NCBI GenBank assembly: GCA_015067825.1
Contig: SVLQ01000010.1
Location: 1-64,000, forward strand
Source of the DNA: Oscillospiraceae bacterium
Lineage (GTDB): Bacteria > Bacillota > Clostridia > Oscillospirales > QAMX01
DNA: 64,000 nt
Direction of reading: 5' to 3'
Both the position numbers and the translations under genes were made by a program. Positions 15,000 to 23,799 of the stretch are shown piece by piece. Below the pieces are notes generated by a model. The model ran no database searches. It was not told where the DNA came from and saw only the letters and a list, made by a program, of their open reading frames with translations. Positions within the stretch are counted from its first letter, which is position 1; each line of letters opens with the position of its first letter.

Positions 15000-15683
15000 T
15001 CAAATCTTGTCGATGGATGTAATCAAAGCGTAGTGCTTGGAGCGCAGCAGGCGCACCAGATCCGCCTCGGTCTTCGGGCATTCAAAGAACGCGAGGCCGC
15101 CGTGGCCGGCATCACCCGGATCGTGCGAGTCTGAACCGGAGACCATGCCGTAGCCAAGGGTTTTGGCGGTCATGATGGCGTAATCGTTGCGCGAATTATG
15201 GCGCGGGTTGCCGTTGTAGGCTTCGATGCCGTCAAGCAGATGCGCGGGCGAAAGCACCATGTTGTTGCGGAAGGGATGCGCCTGGAAGATCATCGCGTTG
15301 TTGGCGTTGGCGATCTCGCGCATCTCCGCCAGCGTATACTGCCAAAGATCCTTGTTTTCAACGACGAAATCCGGGGTCAGACCGTAAACGAGGTATTCGT
15401 TGCGCGGGTAGTCGCGAACCTGCATTTCCATGCCGTAGAGCACGGTCAGTCCCTTCTGGGCGCCGCGTTCTTTGGCGAGGTAGTAGCCGCGCTGGAACGC
15501 TTCGATCGTTTTGGCCCAGGTCGGCTGGTTCAGGTCCTCGTAGAGCACGCTTTCGTTGTAGTGATCGGTAATACAGACGCCGGCGTAACCGATGTCGGCA
15601 TAGATGTCGATCGTTTTTGCCGCGGGGAGCTTGCCGCAGGGGCTGACTTCGGCGGTGTGGACGTGAACGTCAAAGAGATACAT
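15000..15683 (-). CDS. PHP-domain metal-dependent phosphoesterase, 227 aa
   Basis: Single PHP domain: DVHVHTAEVSPCG at residues 4-16, VCITDHYNE at ~38, a mid-domain FQAHPFRN and GSDSHDPGD near the end supply the metal ligands. The size and motif order resemble histidinol-phosphatase-like or CehA-like small PHP enzymes; substrate unknown. It sits between the ThyX-like gene and galE with short gaps, in the same operon. GAAGG precedes ATG 15683. Confidence 0.82.
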   Translation of the reverse strand: MYLFDVHVHTAEVSPCGKLPAAKTIDIYADIGYAGVCITDHYNESVLYEDLNQPTWAKTIEAFQRGYYLAKERGAQKGLTVLYGMEMQVRDYPRNEYLVYGLTPDFVVENKDLWQYTLAEMREIANANNAMIFQAHPFRNNMVLSPAHLLDGIEAYNGNPRHNSRNDYAIMTAKTLGYGMVSGSDSHDPGDAGHGGLAFFECPKTEADLVRLLRSKHYALITSIDKI

Positions 15684-15723
15684 AGCTTTGCCTTCTTTTC
15701 TGAAAAATATATACGAACTTCGC

Positions 15724-16350
15724 CTACTGGCGTACCGAACCGATGATCAGCTCCTGCGCGTAGGGCAGCGATGCGATCCAACCGCACAGCACGTGCCACT
15801 CCGCGAGCTTGTGGCGCACGCGGGCGTGGTACATATTGCGCAGATTTTCGTAGTTCATCGTCACCGTGCGCATCTGGTTGTAGCTGGAGGGCAGCAACTG
15901 GATCAGGTCGTCCCACCAAATGCGGTCGCCGGTTTCGGTGTAGCGGCCGCGCAGCAGCTCCAGATAGGCGATGTAGGATTCAAAACGGGTCAGACTTTCA
16001 CCGGTCATCTGATCGGTGCTGAAGTCGGAGACTTCGATCGGTTTGGTGTGGATCTTGTGCATCGTGCTGGTCGAGTTGGCGACAGTGCCGACCTTATAGG
16101 TGTCGAATTCTTTCCACCAATAGAGCGGCGCGGTGATGTCGACCGAAACAAAGATCTGACGGATAAATTTCCGGTGATCGCTGCCAGCGGTGCAGAGCTT
16201 AACGGCGAGTGCGAGGTCGTTCTCGCCGAGAATGAAGTTGCCTTTGCTGTCAAAGAAGCTATCGGATTTCGCCCATGAATTCATCGGATTGCGCGCTCCG
16301 CGGATTGCGTTTTCCATGTTCATGACGCAGGTCTTTTCTGTTTTCAGCAT
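15724..16350 (-). CDS. Conserved hypothetical protein, distantly ThyX-like, 208 aa
   Basis: Starts at ATG 16350, with AGGAG about eight bases upstream. Key segments are ENAIRGARNPMNSWAKSD near the N-terminus, DITAPLYWWKEFDTYKVGTV in the middle and LIQLLPSSYNQMRTVTMNYE toward the C-terminus. The middle block, with aromatic residues followed by NSTSTMHK, is reminiscent of the RHR/S-R-Y region of flavin-dependent thymidylate synthases, and I recall similar proteins in Firmicutes and phages. The signature RHRxxSxNExSxR is not present, so activity is not claimed. It is the first gene of the transcript continuing through the PHP gene, galE and galT. Confidence 0.6.
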   Translation of the reverse strand: MLKTEKTCVMNMENAIRGARNPMNSWAKSDSFFDSKGNFILGENDLALAVKLCTAGSDHRKFIRQIFVSVDITAPLYWWKEFDTYKVGTVANSTSTMHKIHTKPIEVSDFSTDQMTGESLTRFESYIAYLELLRGRYTETGDRIWWDDLIQLLPSSYNQMRTVTMNYENLRNMYHARVRHKLAEWHVLCGWIASLPYAQELIIGSVRQ

Positions 16351-16462
16351 GGTAGTTCTCCTGTTCTCAGCGTGGATTCTCCCGCCTGGTGCGGTTTGTC
16401 CACCTGCAAATCGATCGCTGCACACCCGATTGCAAACGAGCGGGCAGTCTATCATAGCTTAT

Positions 16463-16491
16463 ATTATATCACACTTCCCGGAAATTGTCAC
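16463..16491 (-). promoter_or_regulatory. Promoter of the ThyX-like/PHP/galE/galT operon
   Basis: On the - strand, GTGACA (16486-16491), 17 bases, TATAAT (16463-16468). About 110 bases upstream of the first start codon. Confidence 0.7.
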
Positions 16492-16555
16492 CATAGGGGC
16501 GTGCAATTTTTGCGGTTTTGCGGGTACTTTTCTGTCGAGAAGCACAAAAAACGGC

Positions 16556-16584
16556 TTGTCTTTTGCAAAAGGCTGTGCTATAAT
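16556..16584 (+). promoter_or_regulatory. Promoter of the DUF4838 gene
   Basis: TTGTCT (16556-16561), 17 bases, TATAAT (16579-16584). Divergent from the promoter at 16463-16491 across a 308-base gap that otherwise shows no gene. Confidence 0.75.
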
Positions 16585-16658
16585 GAGCGCAAACGCAGGG
16601 TATCTGCGCAAAGCGAAAACCGAATACGGAGACTTGGAAAAAAAGGAGAGGATCCCGG

Positions 16659-18434
16659 ATGAAACTGACGATCTGCAACGCCGAACTTTCAAAATTCAGC
16701 ATTGTCCTGCCCGAATCCCCCGAAGCCACCCACGAGACGGCTGCCGCTTTTCTGCAGCGCGTGGTCAAAACCGCCTGCGGCGTGGAACTGCCTGTTGCCG
16801 CCTCCGCCGAACACGCGATCTTCCTCGGCTCCTGTCCGCCGGGCGAGCACGTTTGCTACGACGGTTACCGCATCGCCACCGACGAAAAGAATCTGTACCT
16901 CGACGGCAATCTGACCCGCGGCACGCTCTACGCTGCTTACGGCTTTGCCGAACGCTGGCTTGGCTGGCGCGCGCTCGCGCCCGATACCGAAGTGATCGCA
17001 ACCGAGGGCGAGGCCGAGATCCCCGCCGGGATTGAGATCATCGATAATCCTGTTTTCGAGTACCGCCATTGCGATGCCTACGGCTTTGCGAAAAACCGCG
17101 AATTTTCCGCCTTCTCCCGTGAAAATGCCTACGGAAAACCGGGCGACGCTTACGGCGGAAACGTTTCCTCCGCCGGCTGCCATACGTTTGAATCGCTCTG
17201 CCCGCCGTCGAAATACTTCGACGAGCACCCCGAATACTATTCCCTCTACGAAGGCAAACGCATCCCCGGCACGAACGCGCAGGGCGCGGTCGCCGGTCAG
17301 CTTTGTCTCACCAATCCCGATGTTCTGCGCATCGTCACCGAAAACGTGCTCGAAAAGCTGCGCAAAAACCCGAACCTGCGTATCGTCGACGTTTCCCAAA
17401 ACGACAACCAACGCTACTGTCAGTGCGAGGCCTGCGCGAAGGTCGATGCCGAAGAGGGCGGCCCCTCCGGCACGATGATCCGTTTTGTCAACGCCGTGGC
17501 CGAGGCCGTCGAAAAGGAATTCCCCGACGTGCTCGTCCAGACGTTTGCCTACCAGTATACGCGCAAAGCCCCGAAGCTCACGAAAGCGCGCAAAAACGTG
17601 CTCGTCCGCTACTGCACGATCGAAGCCTGCTTCCGCCACGCCATCGACGATCCGGCCTGCGAGAAAAACGCCGGCGTGTTTTACGAAGAGCTGATAGAGT
17701 GGCAGCAGATGGCCGACCATCTCTCGATCTGGGACTACATCACCAACTACCGCTGCTACGTCGCGCCGTTCCCGAATTTCCTCTCGCTGCGCGCCAACGC
17801 CCGCTTCTTTGCCGACTGCCACGCGCTCTATCTCTTTGAAGAGGACAGCCCCGGTTCGATCTGCAACGACTGCGGTGAGCTCCGTTCCTACGTCGTCGGC
17901 AAGCTGATGTGGGATCCGTACATGAGCGAGGAGACCTACCACGGCCATATCGTCGACTTCCTCAAGGGCTACTACGGCGCGGGCTGGCGCAAAGTCGGCA
18001 AGTACCTCACGCTCCTGCATGAAACGACTGCCGATTACCATATGAACTGCTTTGAATGGGCGGATATCGCCAACGCCTTCGACGCGCCTTACCCGCATAT
18101 CGGCGAGTACATGGCCGGGGAGTATCTGCCGAAAGCCTATCAGGCTCACCACCCGAAGACCTATCTGCAGGGCTTCATTGAACGCATCGACGAAGCGAAG
18201 GCTCTGCTCGACGCCGCCTACGAACAGGCGGAGACCGAACTGGCCAAAAACCACGTTGCCCGCACGCGCCTGTCCGTCACCTATATCGATCTCTTCAACC
18301 GTCCGTACGATAAGAAAACGATGAGCGACGAAGAAAAGGCTGCCTACGAAGCGAGAGTCGAGCGCTACCTCGCCGACAAAGAGGCGTTTGGTCTCCGGTA
18401 CAACATCTGGACCGCGCGATATAACGCAAGATAA
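16659..18434 (+). CDS. DUF4838 domain-containing protein, glycosidase-like
   Basis: 591 aa with no signal peptide, so apparently cytoplasmic. The N-terminus (residues ~1-130) has an alpha/beta domain like the N-terminal domain of alpha-glucuronidases and hexosaminidases, with TRGTLYAAYGFAERWLGWR. The central DUF4838 region (~200-430) contains VSQNDNQRYCQCEACAKVD, VQTFAYQYT and LSIWDYITNYRCYVAPFPN, typical of this family of presumed TIM-barrel carbohydrate enzymes. The CQCEAC cysteines are characteristic. The substrate is not known; acidic or acetylated plant or host glycans are guesses. AAGGAGAGG precedes ATG 16659. It is a monocistronic unit with its own promoter and terminator. Confidence 0.8.
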   Translation: MKLTICNAELSKFSIVLPESPEATHETAAAFLQRVVKTACGVELPVAASAEHAIFLGSCPPGEHVCYDGYRIATDEKNLYLDGNLTRGTLYAAYGFAERWLGWRALAPDTEVIATEGEAEIPAGIEIIDNPVFEYRHCDAYGFAKNREFSAFSRENAYGKPGDAYGGNVSSAGCHTFESLCPPSKYFDEHPEYYSLYEGKRIPGTNAQGAVAGQLCLTNPDVLRIVTENVLEKLRKNPNLRIVDVSQNDNQRYCQCEACAKVDAEEGGPSGTMIRFVNAVAEAVEKEFPDVLVQTFAYQYTRKAPKLTKARKNVLVRYCTIEACFRHAIDDPACEKNAGVFYEELIEWQQMADHLSIWDYITNYRCYVAPFPNFLSLRANARFFADCHALYLFEEDSPGSICNDCGELRSYVVGKLMWDPYMSEETYHGHIVDFLKGYYGAGWRKVGKYLTLLHETTADYHMNCFEWADIANAFDAPYPHIGEYMAGEYLPKAYQAHHPKTYLQGFIERIDEAKALLDAAYEQAETELAKNHVARTRLSVTYIDLFNRPYDKKTMSDEEKAAYEARVERYLADKEAFGLRYNIWTARYNAR

Positions 18435-18493
18435 AAAAAATGCCGCAAAAAAAACGCCGCAAAATCGAATTTTGCGGCGGGGAAAAAGAGGAG

Positions 18494-18533
18494 AACCGCC
18501 ATGCCGACAGTGAATGCCGGCATGGCGGTTTTT
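18494..18533 (+). terminator. Terminator of the DUF4838 gene
   Basis: 13-bp stem (18494-18506 with 18518-18530) ending in TTTTT. A second hairpin without a T-run (18455-18465 with 18469-18479) lies just before it. Confidence 0.7.
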
Positions 18534-18571
18534 GATTGGATGAATGCGGTGCTTGGGCTAACCATGCAGCT

Positions 18572-19070
18572 GTAGGGGAGGGCCTCCGTGCCCTCCCGAA
18601 CGTACAGCAGGTGCGCGGTGTATGCTTCTCCACCTATGACAAACGGCGGTCGAAGCCCCCGCCCTACAACGTAGCGGTAACCTTACCGCCGTAGGGGACG
18701 GTCACCCGTCCCGCCGTACGACAATTGTCCGGATACCGTTTACCACTCCATGCGATCTGACGCCGTAGGGGAGGGCCTTCGTGCCCTCCCGAACGTACAG
18801 CTGGTGCGTGGTGTATGCTTTTCCAGCTATGACAAACGGCGGGAGCAAGCCCCCGCCCTACAGCATAGCGGTAACCTTACCGCCGTAGGGGACAGGTCAC
18901 TCGTCCCGCCGTACGATCTGCTGTGCCGGATACCTTTTGCATCTTCGGTACAATCTGACGCCGTAGGGGAGGGTCTCCGCGCCCTCCCGCACAAACGACC
19001 GGCACACGGTTGGCTTTTGCTCACATATCAAACAACCGTCGTAGGGGCGATTCACGAATCGCCCGCATTC
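18572..19070. repeat. Array of GTAGGGG-type palindromic intergenic repeats
   Basis: About 500 bases without a gene. Units starting GTAGGGGAGGG at 18572, 18765 and 18963 recur every ~195 bases; within each, shorter palindromes alternate (GGGAGGGCC...GCCCTCCC, GGCGG...CCCCCGCCCTAC, GTAACCTTACCGCCGTAGGGG, GGGACGG...CGTCCC). A last short unit, GTAGGGGCGATTCACGAATC, closes the array. Such GTAGGGG units are a familiar interspersed repeat type in Clostridial genomes. Short frames across it are repeat shadows. Confidence 0.85.
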
Positions 19071-19080
19071 CGCTGCAAAA

Positions 19081-19111
19081 AAAGGTGCTGTTCAATCTGA
19101 ACAGCACCTTT
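19081..19111. terminator. Bidirectional terminator
   Basis: 14-bp perfect stem AAAGGTGCTGTTCA (19081-19094) with 19098-19111, three-base loop, A/T-flanked on both sides. It ends the - strand DHHW gene. Confidence 0.75.
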
Positions 19112-19121
19112 CGGCAAGTTT

Positions 19122-20639
19122 TTATTCCGGAAGCATCTGGTTAAAGATCTTCATGAAGTTCGGTGTGGCGGAGAAGGCGTAGTTGATCGCCAAAAAGTCG
19201 GTCGCACCGACGCGGTTGGCAAACTCCACGAGATCGATCGTCGGTTCGCCGTCGCCGTTGAAGTTGCGCGGGTCGATGACGTAGATTTCCTCAAAGTGAT
19301 CGGTGAGGTAGGGTACCAGAGCGTTGCCGTACGATTCCTTTGTCACGATCAGCACTCTGTCGTTGTCGATCGTTTCACTCACGATGTGCGAAACCGGGTT
19401 GTCACCCCAGATAAACATCATATATTTCGCGCTTCTGCCGAGCCCGGCCATGTATTCGGGATCGGCGATGACCGAGCGGGTTGCACCGCCGGTGAGGGTG
19501 GCATCGCGGTAGATCGTCATCGTCGAGGGATTGATCGGCATGAAGTATTCGACATAGTCGGGGTTATCGAGCAGACGTTGGCTCTGCGGGTAGTTTTTGG
19601 TGTAGACATACATCGTACCGACGAAGTTTTCGACCGTGCCGGTCGTATATTCCTCCAGCGCGTGCGGCGTAAAGCCGGCGGCTTCGCAGAAAGCGGTGTA
19701 GGCGTAGTAGGCGCCGCGCTGCGTCCAGTGGTGGTCGGTGCGGAAGTAGATGTATTCGTCGCGGTGCTCATAGAGTTTGGCCCAAGTGTTGACCGGGATG
19801 ATGCCGACGTCGAGCTGCGAGTAGGCGTAGTTCATCGCGCGGAGCTGCGAACGCGTACCGGCCTGGTACTTCGACGGCGCGTTGAATTCGATCGAGGTGG
19901 GGCAGAACATCGCGTGGACCTGCACGTGCGGCAACAGCTCCTGTACGCGGTTCAGACAGTTGGCGTAATATTCCAACGACGAATCGACACCATAGTAGTG
20001 CTCCATGGCCGCGTTGCCGACCATCAGGATCGCGCCAGTGTCAGAGGCTTCGGCCGAAGGGGTAACTTCGCCGGGATTGGGATGCGTGTATTCCTCCCAC
20101 GAGGTCAGCAGCGTGGTCGTGGTGGCGGGGGTGGTTGGCTCGGTCGTAGTGACCGGCGTGGTGGCGGTGGTGGTTTCCGAGGTTGTCGTATCCGAGCCGC
20201 TTGTGGCCGGTGCGGAATCCGTCGTCGTGGCGGCCGGCGTGGTCGGCTCGGTCGTCGTGGCGGCAGAGGTCGTCTGCGAGGTCGTGGTCGAGAGCGAAGG
20301 ATCGCCGAAGTCGATCAGCGAGCCGCCCTGTTCCCAGTCCTTGTTCGTATCCACGAGGATCGTATCTTCATCGCCGAAGCTCAGCGAGTAGAAGCTGTTG
20401 ATCGTGCGGGAAGCACCCAACAGATTTTCGCGGAAGGGGAACGTATCGGAATAGTAGGTCTCGAAGTTGGCGGTAAAATCGCCCTTGGCCAGCGCCGGGA
20501 ACGAAAACGCGGGGAAATCCGCCAGCTTGCGGTTTTCATCGAGCGATTCCGTGGCGTCGACGTCGACGAGCGAGATGAAAAACAACGCAAAAATCGGAAC
20601 GAGGAACGTCGCAATAATTGCGGCAAACCATTTTTTCAT
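19122..20639 (-). CDS. DHHW family protein (AlgJ/AlgX-like O-acetylation partner)
   Basis: 505 aa with one N-terminal membrane anchor (residues ~4-24), an ENRKLADFPAF segment typical of DHHW proteins, a Thr/Ser-rich insertion (~110-185) and an SGNH-like extracellular domain containing YFRTDHHWTQRGAYYAY (~305). In alginate and other polysaccharide systems such proteins take acetyl groups delivered by an MBOAT protein and transfer them to the glycan. It follows the MBOAT gene by 27 bases on the same strand, which supports that role. The Thr-rich insert inside the domain is unusual and similar in style to linkers of other surface proteins here. AAAGGAGAG precedes ATG 20639. Confidence 0.88.
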   Translation of the reverse strand: MKKWFAAIIATFLVPIFALFFISLVDVDATESLDENRKLADFPAFSFPALAKGDFTANFETYYSDTFPFRENLLGASRTINSFYSLSFGDEDTILVDTNKDWEQGGSLIDFGDPSLSTTTSQTTSAATTTEPTTPAATTTDSAPATSGSDTTTSETTTATTPVTTTEPTTPATTTTLLTSWEEYTHPNPGEVTPSAEASDTGAILMVGNAAMEHYYGVDSSLEYYANCLNRVQELLPHVQVHAMFCPTSIEFNAPSKYQAGTRSQLRAMNYAYSQLDVGIIPVNTWAKLYEHRDEYIYFRTDHHWTQRGAYYAYTAFCEAAGFTPHALEEYTTGTVENFVGTMYVYTKNYPQSQRLLDNPDYVEYFMPINPSTMTIYRDATLTGGATRSVIADPEYMAGLGRSAKYMMFIWGDNPVSHIVSETIDNDRVLIVTKESYGNALVPYLTDHFEEIYVIDPRNFNGDGEPTIDLVEFANRVGATDFLAINYAFSATPNFMKIFNQMLPE

Positions 20640-20666
20640 GGAAGAAACTCTCCTTTCCGCGCAATA

Positions 20667-22082
20667 CTAAAACCGGAAGTACATAAAGGGGTTGTAGGTG
20701 TTCGTGACCATCACGATTGTGCAGATGGTCATTACCACGGTGTTGAAGAGGAGGCGCAGCGCCATCGAAATGTGGCGGAGTGCGCCGCCCGCGTGGATCA
20801 AGGCCAGATGGATCGAGCGCACGAGCTTGCCCAGCGGCGTGGAGGCGATGGCGCAGACGATGAGCAGGAGCGAATTGTTTTCGAGCAGGGTGAGGGCGAG
20901 ATCGCTCGTACCCGCGCCGCTGCCGAAGAGCCGCGCAAAGAATGCGCCGAGTGCGCCGAGATCTTCAAAGTAGAAGAGCGCCCAACCCATCAGCACGAAG
21001 AACAGCGCGGAAATATGGCGCAAAACACGCGGCATTTTCTGCATCAGACCAGCGAACACGAATTTTTCCAGCATCAGCAGAACGGCGAAGTAGAGCCCCC
21101 AAAGAATGAAGTTCCAGCTCGCACCATGCCAGAAACCGGTCAGGAACCAAACGACCAGCAGGTTCAAAACCTGACGGCCTTTGCCGCGGCGGTTGCCGCC
21201 GAGCGGAATGTAGACGTAGTCGCGGAACCACGTGGAGAGCGAAATGTGCCAGCGACGCCAGAAATCCGTGATCGAATCGCAGATGTAGGGGTAGTTGAAG
21301 TTTTCGAGGAACTTGAAACCAAACATCCGTCCGAGGCCGATGGCCATGTCGGAGTAGCCGGAGAAGTCGAAGTAGATCTGGAAGGCGTAGAGCACAAGGC
21401 CAAGCCAACCGCCGAGCACGGAGGTATCGGTGCCGACCGCGAGGAGCTTGTCCACCGAAGCGCCGCAGTAGTTGGCGAGCAGCAGCTTTTTGCCCAGGCC
21501 GACGACAAACCGCGTGATGCCGATGACAAAGCCTTCGGCAGTTGTGCGGCGGGATGTGATTTCATTCTGAACGTCGACGTAGCGGACGATCGGACCGGCG
21601 ATCAGCTGTGGGAACAGCGAGACATATAAAAGGAAGTCGGCGTACGAATGCTGCACCTTTGCCTGATTGCGGTAGACGTCGATCGCGTACGACAGCGCCT
21701 GGAAGGTATAGAAAGAGATGCCGATGGGCAGCGCGATCTCAAAACCGGGCAGACGGATGCCGGGGATCAGGCTGAGGTTTTCGAGGAGGAAGTTTGTGTA
21801 CTTGAAGAAGACGAGGAAGGCGAGACTGACGGCCACCGAGAAAACCAGCCAGCGTTTTTTGGCCTTTTGGTCGGCGGCCTTGGCGATTTGACGTCCGGCG
21901 AGGTAGTTGACAAACGCCGTCAACATCATTAAAAAGATGCACAGCGGTTCACCCCACGCGTAAAAAAGCAGGCTCATGCCCATCAGCACATAGTTCTTGG
22001 CGCGCAGGTTGGGCATTGCGAAATAGAGAATCAGGCAAATTGGGAAAAAGAAATATAAAAATGTCAGCGTAGAAAAGACCAT
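20667..22082 (-). CDS. MBOAT family membrane-bound O-acyltransferase (AlgI/DltB-like)
   Basis: 471 aa, polytopic, from ATG 22082 with GAGGGAG seven bases upstream. Signature segments: IGLGRMFGFKFLENFNYPY, DFWRRWHISLSTWFRDYVYI, PLGGNR and TGFWHGASWNFILWG with the conserved catalytic His (~residue 328). The protein moves acyl groups across the membrane for O-acetylation of an extracellular polymer. With the DHHW gene it forms the typical two-component acetylation unit; the polymer (exopolysaccharide, teichoic acid or peptidoglycan) cannot be told from sequence. Confidence 0.93.
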   Translation of the reverse strand: MVFSTLTFLYFFFPICLILYFAMPNLRAKNYVLMGMSLLFYAWGEPLCIFLMMLTAFVNYLAGRQIAKAADQKAKKRWLVFSVAVSLAFLVFFKYTNFLLENLSLIPGIRLPGFEIALPIGISFYTFQALSYAIDVYRNQAKVQHSYADFLLYVSLFPQLIAGPIVRYVDVQNEITSRRTTAEGFVIGITRFVVGLGKKLLLANYCGASVDKLLAVGTDTSVLGGWLGLVLYAFQIYFDFSGYSDMAIGLGRMFGFKFLENFNYPYICDSITDFWRRWHISLSTWFRDYVYIPLGGNRRGKGRQVLNLLVVWFLTGFWHGASWNFILWGLYFAVLLMLEKFVFAGLMQKMPRVLRHISALFFVLMGWALFYFEDLGALGAFFARLFGSGAGTSDLALTLLENNSLLLIVCAIASTPLGKLVRSIHLALIHAGGALRHISMALRLLFNTVVMTICTIVMVTNTYNPFMYFRF

Positions 22083-22176
22083 AGACTCCCTCGGATCGTA
22101 GCCGGCCGTACCGGCGTTTCGGCCAGCATGCCTGCCGGAAAGGACGGACAAACGACATACTAACCTATTATATAAT

Positions 22177-22185
22177 ATTATACCA
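22177..22185 (-). promoter_or_regulatory. Extended -10 promoter of the MBOAT/DHHW operon
   Basis: On the - strand, TGGTATAAT with TATAAT at 22177-22182; the -35 is weak. About 95 bases upstream of the MBOAT start. Confidence 0.55.
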
Positions 22186-22287
22186 TAAATGTATATCAAA
22201 AGTCATTACATTTCTCTTACACTTTTCAAATTTTGCCGCGAAAACAAAAAATCTTTGCCGGAAACAAAAAAATTACCGAAATGTTTC

Positions 22288-22316
22288 TTGACTATTGCAC
22301 AAAAATGGTATATGAT
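22288..22316 (+). promoter_or_regulatory. Promoter of the GtrA-GT2-YfhO operon
   Basis: TTGACT (22288-22293), 17 bases, TATGAT (22311-22316), divergent from the MBOAT promoter, about 60 bases before the GtrA start. Confidence 0.7.
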
Positions 22317-22376
22317 ATCTTTAGGTCTGTCTGCTCTTTTGCCGACAGTGCCGAAACGAAAGAAGAGGGTTCCCGT

Positions 22377-22802
22377 ATGGATAAGATCATCGCACTTTTC
22401 AAAAAATACCGCGAGGTTCTGCTGTATTTGATTTTCGGCGGCCTGACAACCGTGGTCAACTATATTTCAATGTGGCTGTTCTACGAACTGCTCGGCATCC
22501 GTGTGCTCGATGCGCTCGGCGCCAATACGCTGGCGTGGATCGTTTCGGTCGCATTTGCGTTTGTCACCAACAAGCTCTTTGTCTTTGAAAGCCGCGATCT
22601 TTCCCAAAAAACGCTCCTGCGCGAAATTATTTCGTTTGTGGCGGCGCGTCTTGTCTCCCTCGGGGCCGAAAGTGCCGTTATCTATATAGGTGTCACGGTG
22701 CTCGGCGGCAACCTCTGGATCATCAAGCTGCTCGCCAGCGTGGTCGTCGTGATTCTAAACTATATTTTCAGCAAGCTGATCATCTTCCGCAAGCAAAAAT
22801 AG
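22377..22802 (+). CDS. GtrA family membrane protein (polyprenyl-linked sugar flippase type)
   Basis: 141 aa with four predicted membrane helices and the GtrA family N-terminus (YLIFGGLTTVVNYISMWLFY), VAFAFVTNKLFVFES in the second helix pair, and VILNYIFSKLIIFRK at the end. Start ATG 22377 with AAGAGGG upstream. GtrA/GtcA proteins are thought to flip undecaprenyl-phosphate sugars for decoration of wall polymers. It is followed by a GT2 enzyme and a YfhO protein, the three parts of such a pathway. Confidence 0.88.
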   Translation: MDKIIALFKKYREVLLYLIFGGLTTVVNYISMWLFYELLGIRVLDALGANTLAWIVSVAFAFVTNKLFVFESRDLSQKTLLREIISFVAARLVSLGAESAVIYIGVTVLGGNLWIIKLLASVVVVILNYIFSKLIIFRKQK

Positions 22803-22821
22803 CGAAAAGGTGGAGAAACCT

Positions 22822-23766
22822 ATGGATACGAACAAAAGAACAGGGCTGCTTTCGATCATTGCTCCGGCAATGAACGAAGAGGGCAACCTGCCCGCTCTGG
22901 TTGCGGCCATCGCCGCCGCCCTTGACCCGCACAAAATTCCCTACGAGCTGATCATCGTCGACGACGGTTCTTCCGACCGCACGTGGGAAGTTATCTGCGA
23001 GCAGGCCAAGCGCGACGCGCGTGTGCGCGGCCTCAAGCTCTCACGCAATTTCGGCAAAGAAGGCGCGATGTTTGCCGGGCTGGACAATGTCCGCGGCGAA
23101 TGCGCCGTCATCATCGATGCCGACCTGCAGTTCCCGCCGGAGACGATCGCCGAAATGTACGCTGTGTGGCAGACGGGTGTGGCCGACATCGTCGAGGGTA
23201 AAAAACGCACCCGCGGCAAAGAAAGCCTTGTCTACAAGCTCTTCACCAAAGCCTTCTACGGCATGCTCAAGGGCATGAGCGGGATCGACCTCAACAACGC
23301 CTCGGATTTCAAGCTGATGGATCGCAAGGTGCTCGACACGCTGGCCGAAATGCCCGAACGCCAGACATTTTTCCGCGGCATGAGCAGCTGGGTCGGCTTC
23401 ACAACCGAGCATGTTTTGTTCGACGTGCGCGAACGCACCGAGGGCAAATCGAAGTTCTCGCCCAAAAAGCTCGTCAAATTTGCGATCTCGTCGATCTCAG
23501 CGTTCACTGATGCGCCGATGCAGCTGACGACGGTGTTTGGCTTCCTCTCCTGCTTCCTGGCGGTTGCGCTGGGGATCTTCACGATCTTCTTCCCGTTTGC
23601 GCGCGAAAGCGTCGAGATCCTGTGCGCGGTGCTTTCGGTGATGGTGTTCTTCTTCGGCGTGGTGCTCATCGCGCTCGGTATCATCGGCTACTATCTTGCG
23701 CGCATCTACGGCGAACTCAAAAACCGTCCGCGCTTCATCATTTCCAACCGCACCGACGACCGCTGA
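22822..23766 (+). CDS. Family 2 glycosyltransferase, CsbB/GtrB-like (undecaprenyl-phosphate sugar synthase)
   Basis: 314 aa from ATG 22822 (AAAGGTGG upstream). N-terminal GT-A domain with LSIIAPAMNEEGNLP, the first Asp pair in IIVDDGSSDRTWE, the DxD motif in VIIDADLQFPPE, and FRGMSSWVGF; two C-terminal membrane helices (~residues 230-300). This is the layout of DPM1/GtrB/CsbB enzymes, which load a sugar onto undecaprenyl phosphate on the cytoplasmic side. The donor sugar is unknown. Confidence 0.9.
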   Translation: MDTNKRTGLLSIIAPAMNEEGNLPALVAAIAAALDPHKIPYELIIVDDGSSDRTWEVICEQAKRDARVRGLKLSRNFGKEGAMFAGLDNVRGECAVIIDADLQFPPETIAEMYAVWQTGVADIVEGKKRTRGKESLVYKLFTKAFYGMLKGMSGIDLNNASDFKLMDRKVLDTLAEMPERQTFFRGMSSWVGFTTEHVLFDVRERTEGKSKFSPKKLVKFAISSISAFTDAPMQLTTVFGFLSCFLAVALGIFTIFFPFARESVEILCAVLSVMVFFFGVVLIALGIIGYYLARIYGELKNRPRFIISNRTDDR

Positions 23767-23799
23767 CCCAACATTTCTGATTTGGAGGATTTTTTACGC

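Noticed and set aside
18750..19100. Short open frame in the GTAGGGG array
   Set aside because: Entirely repeat sequence; peptide repeats mirror DNA units.
19296..21629. Long + strand open frame across the DHHW and MBOAT genes
   Set aside because: Antisense to two well-recognised genes and runs through their intergenic gap.
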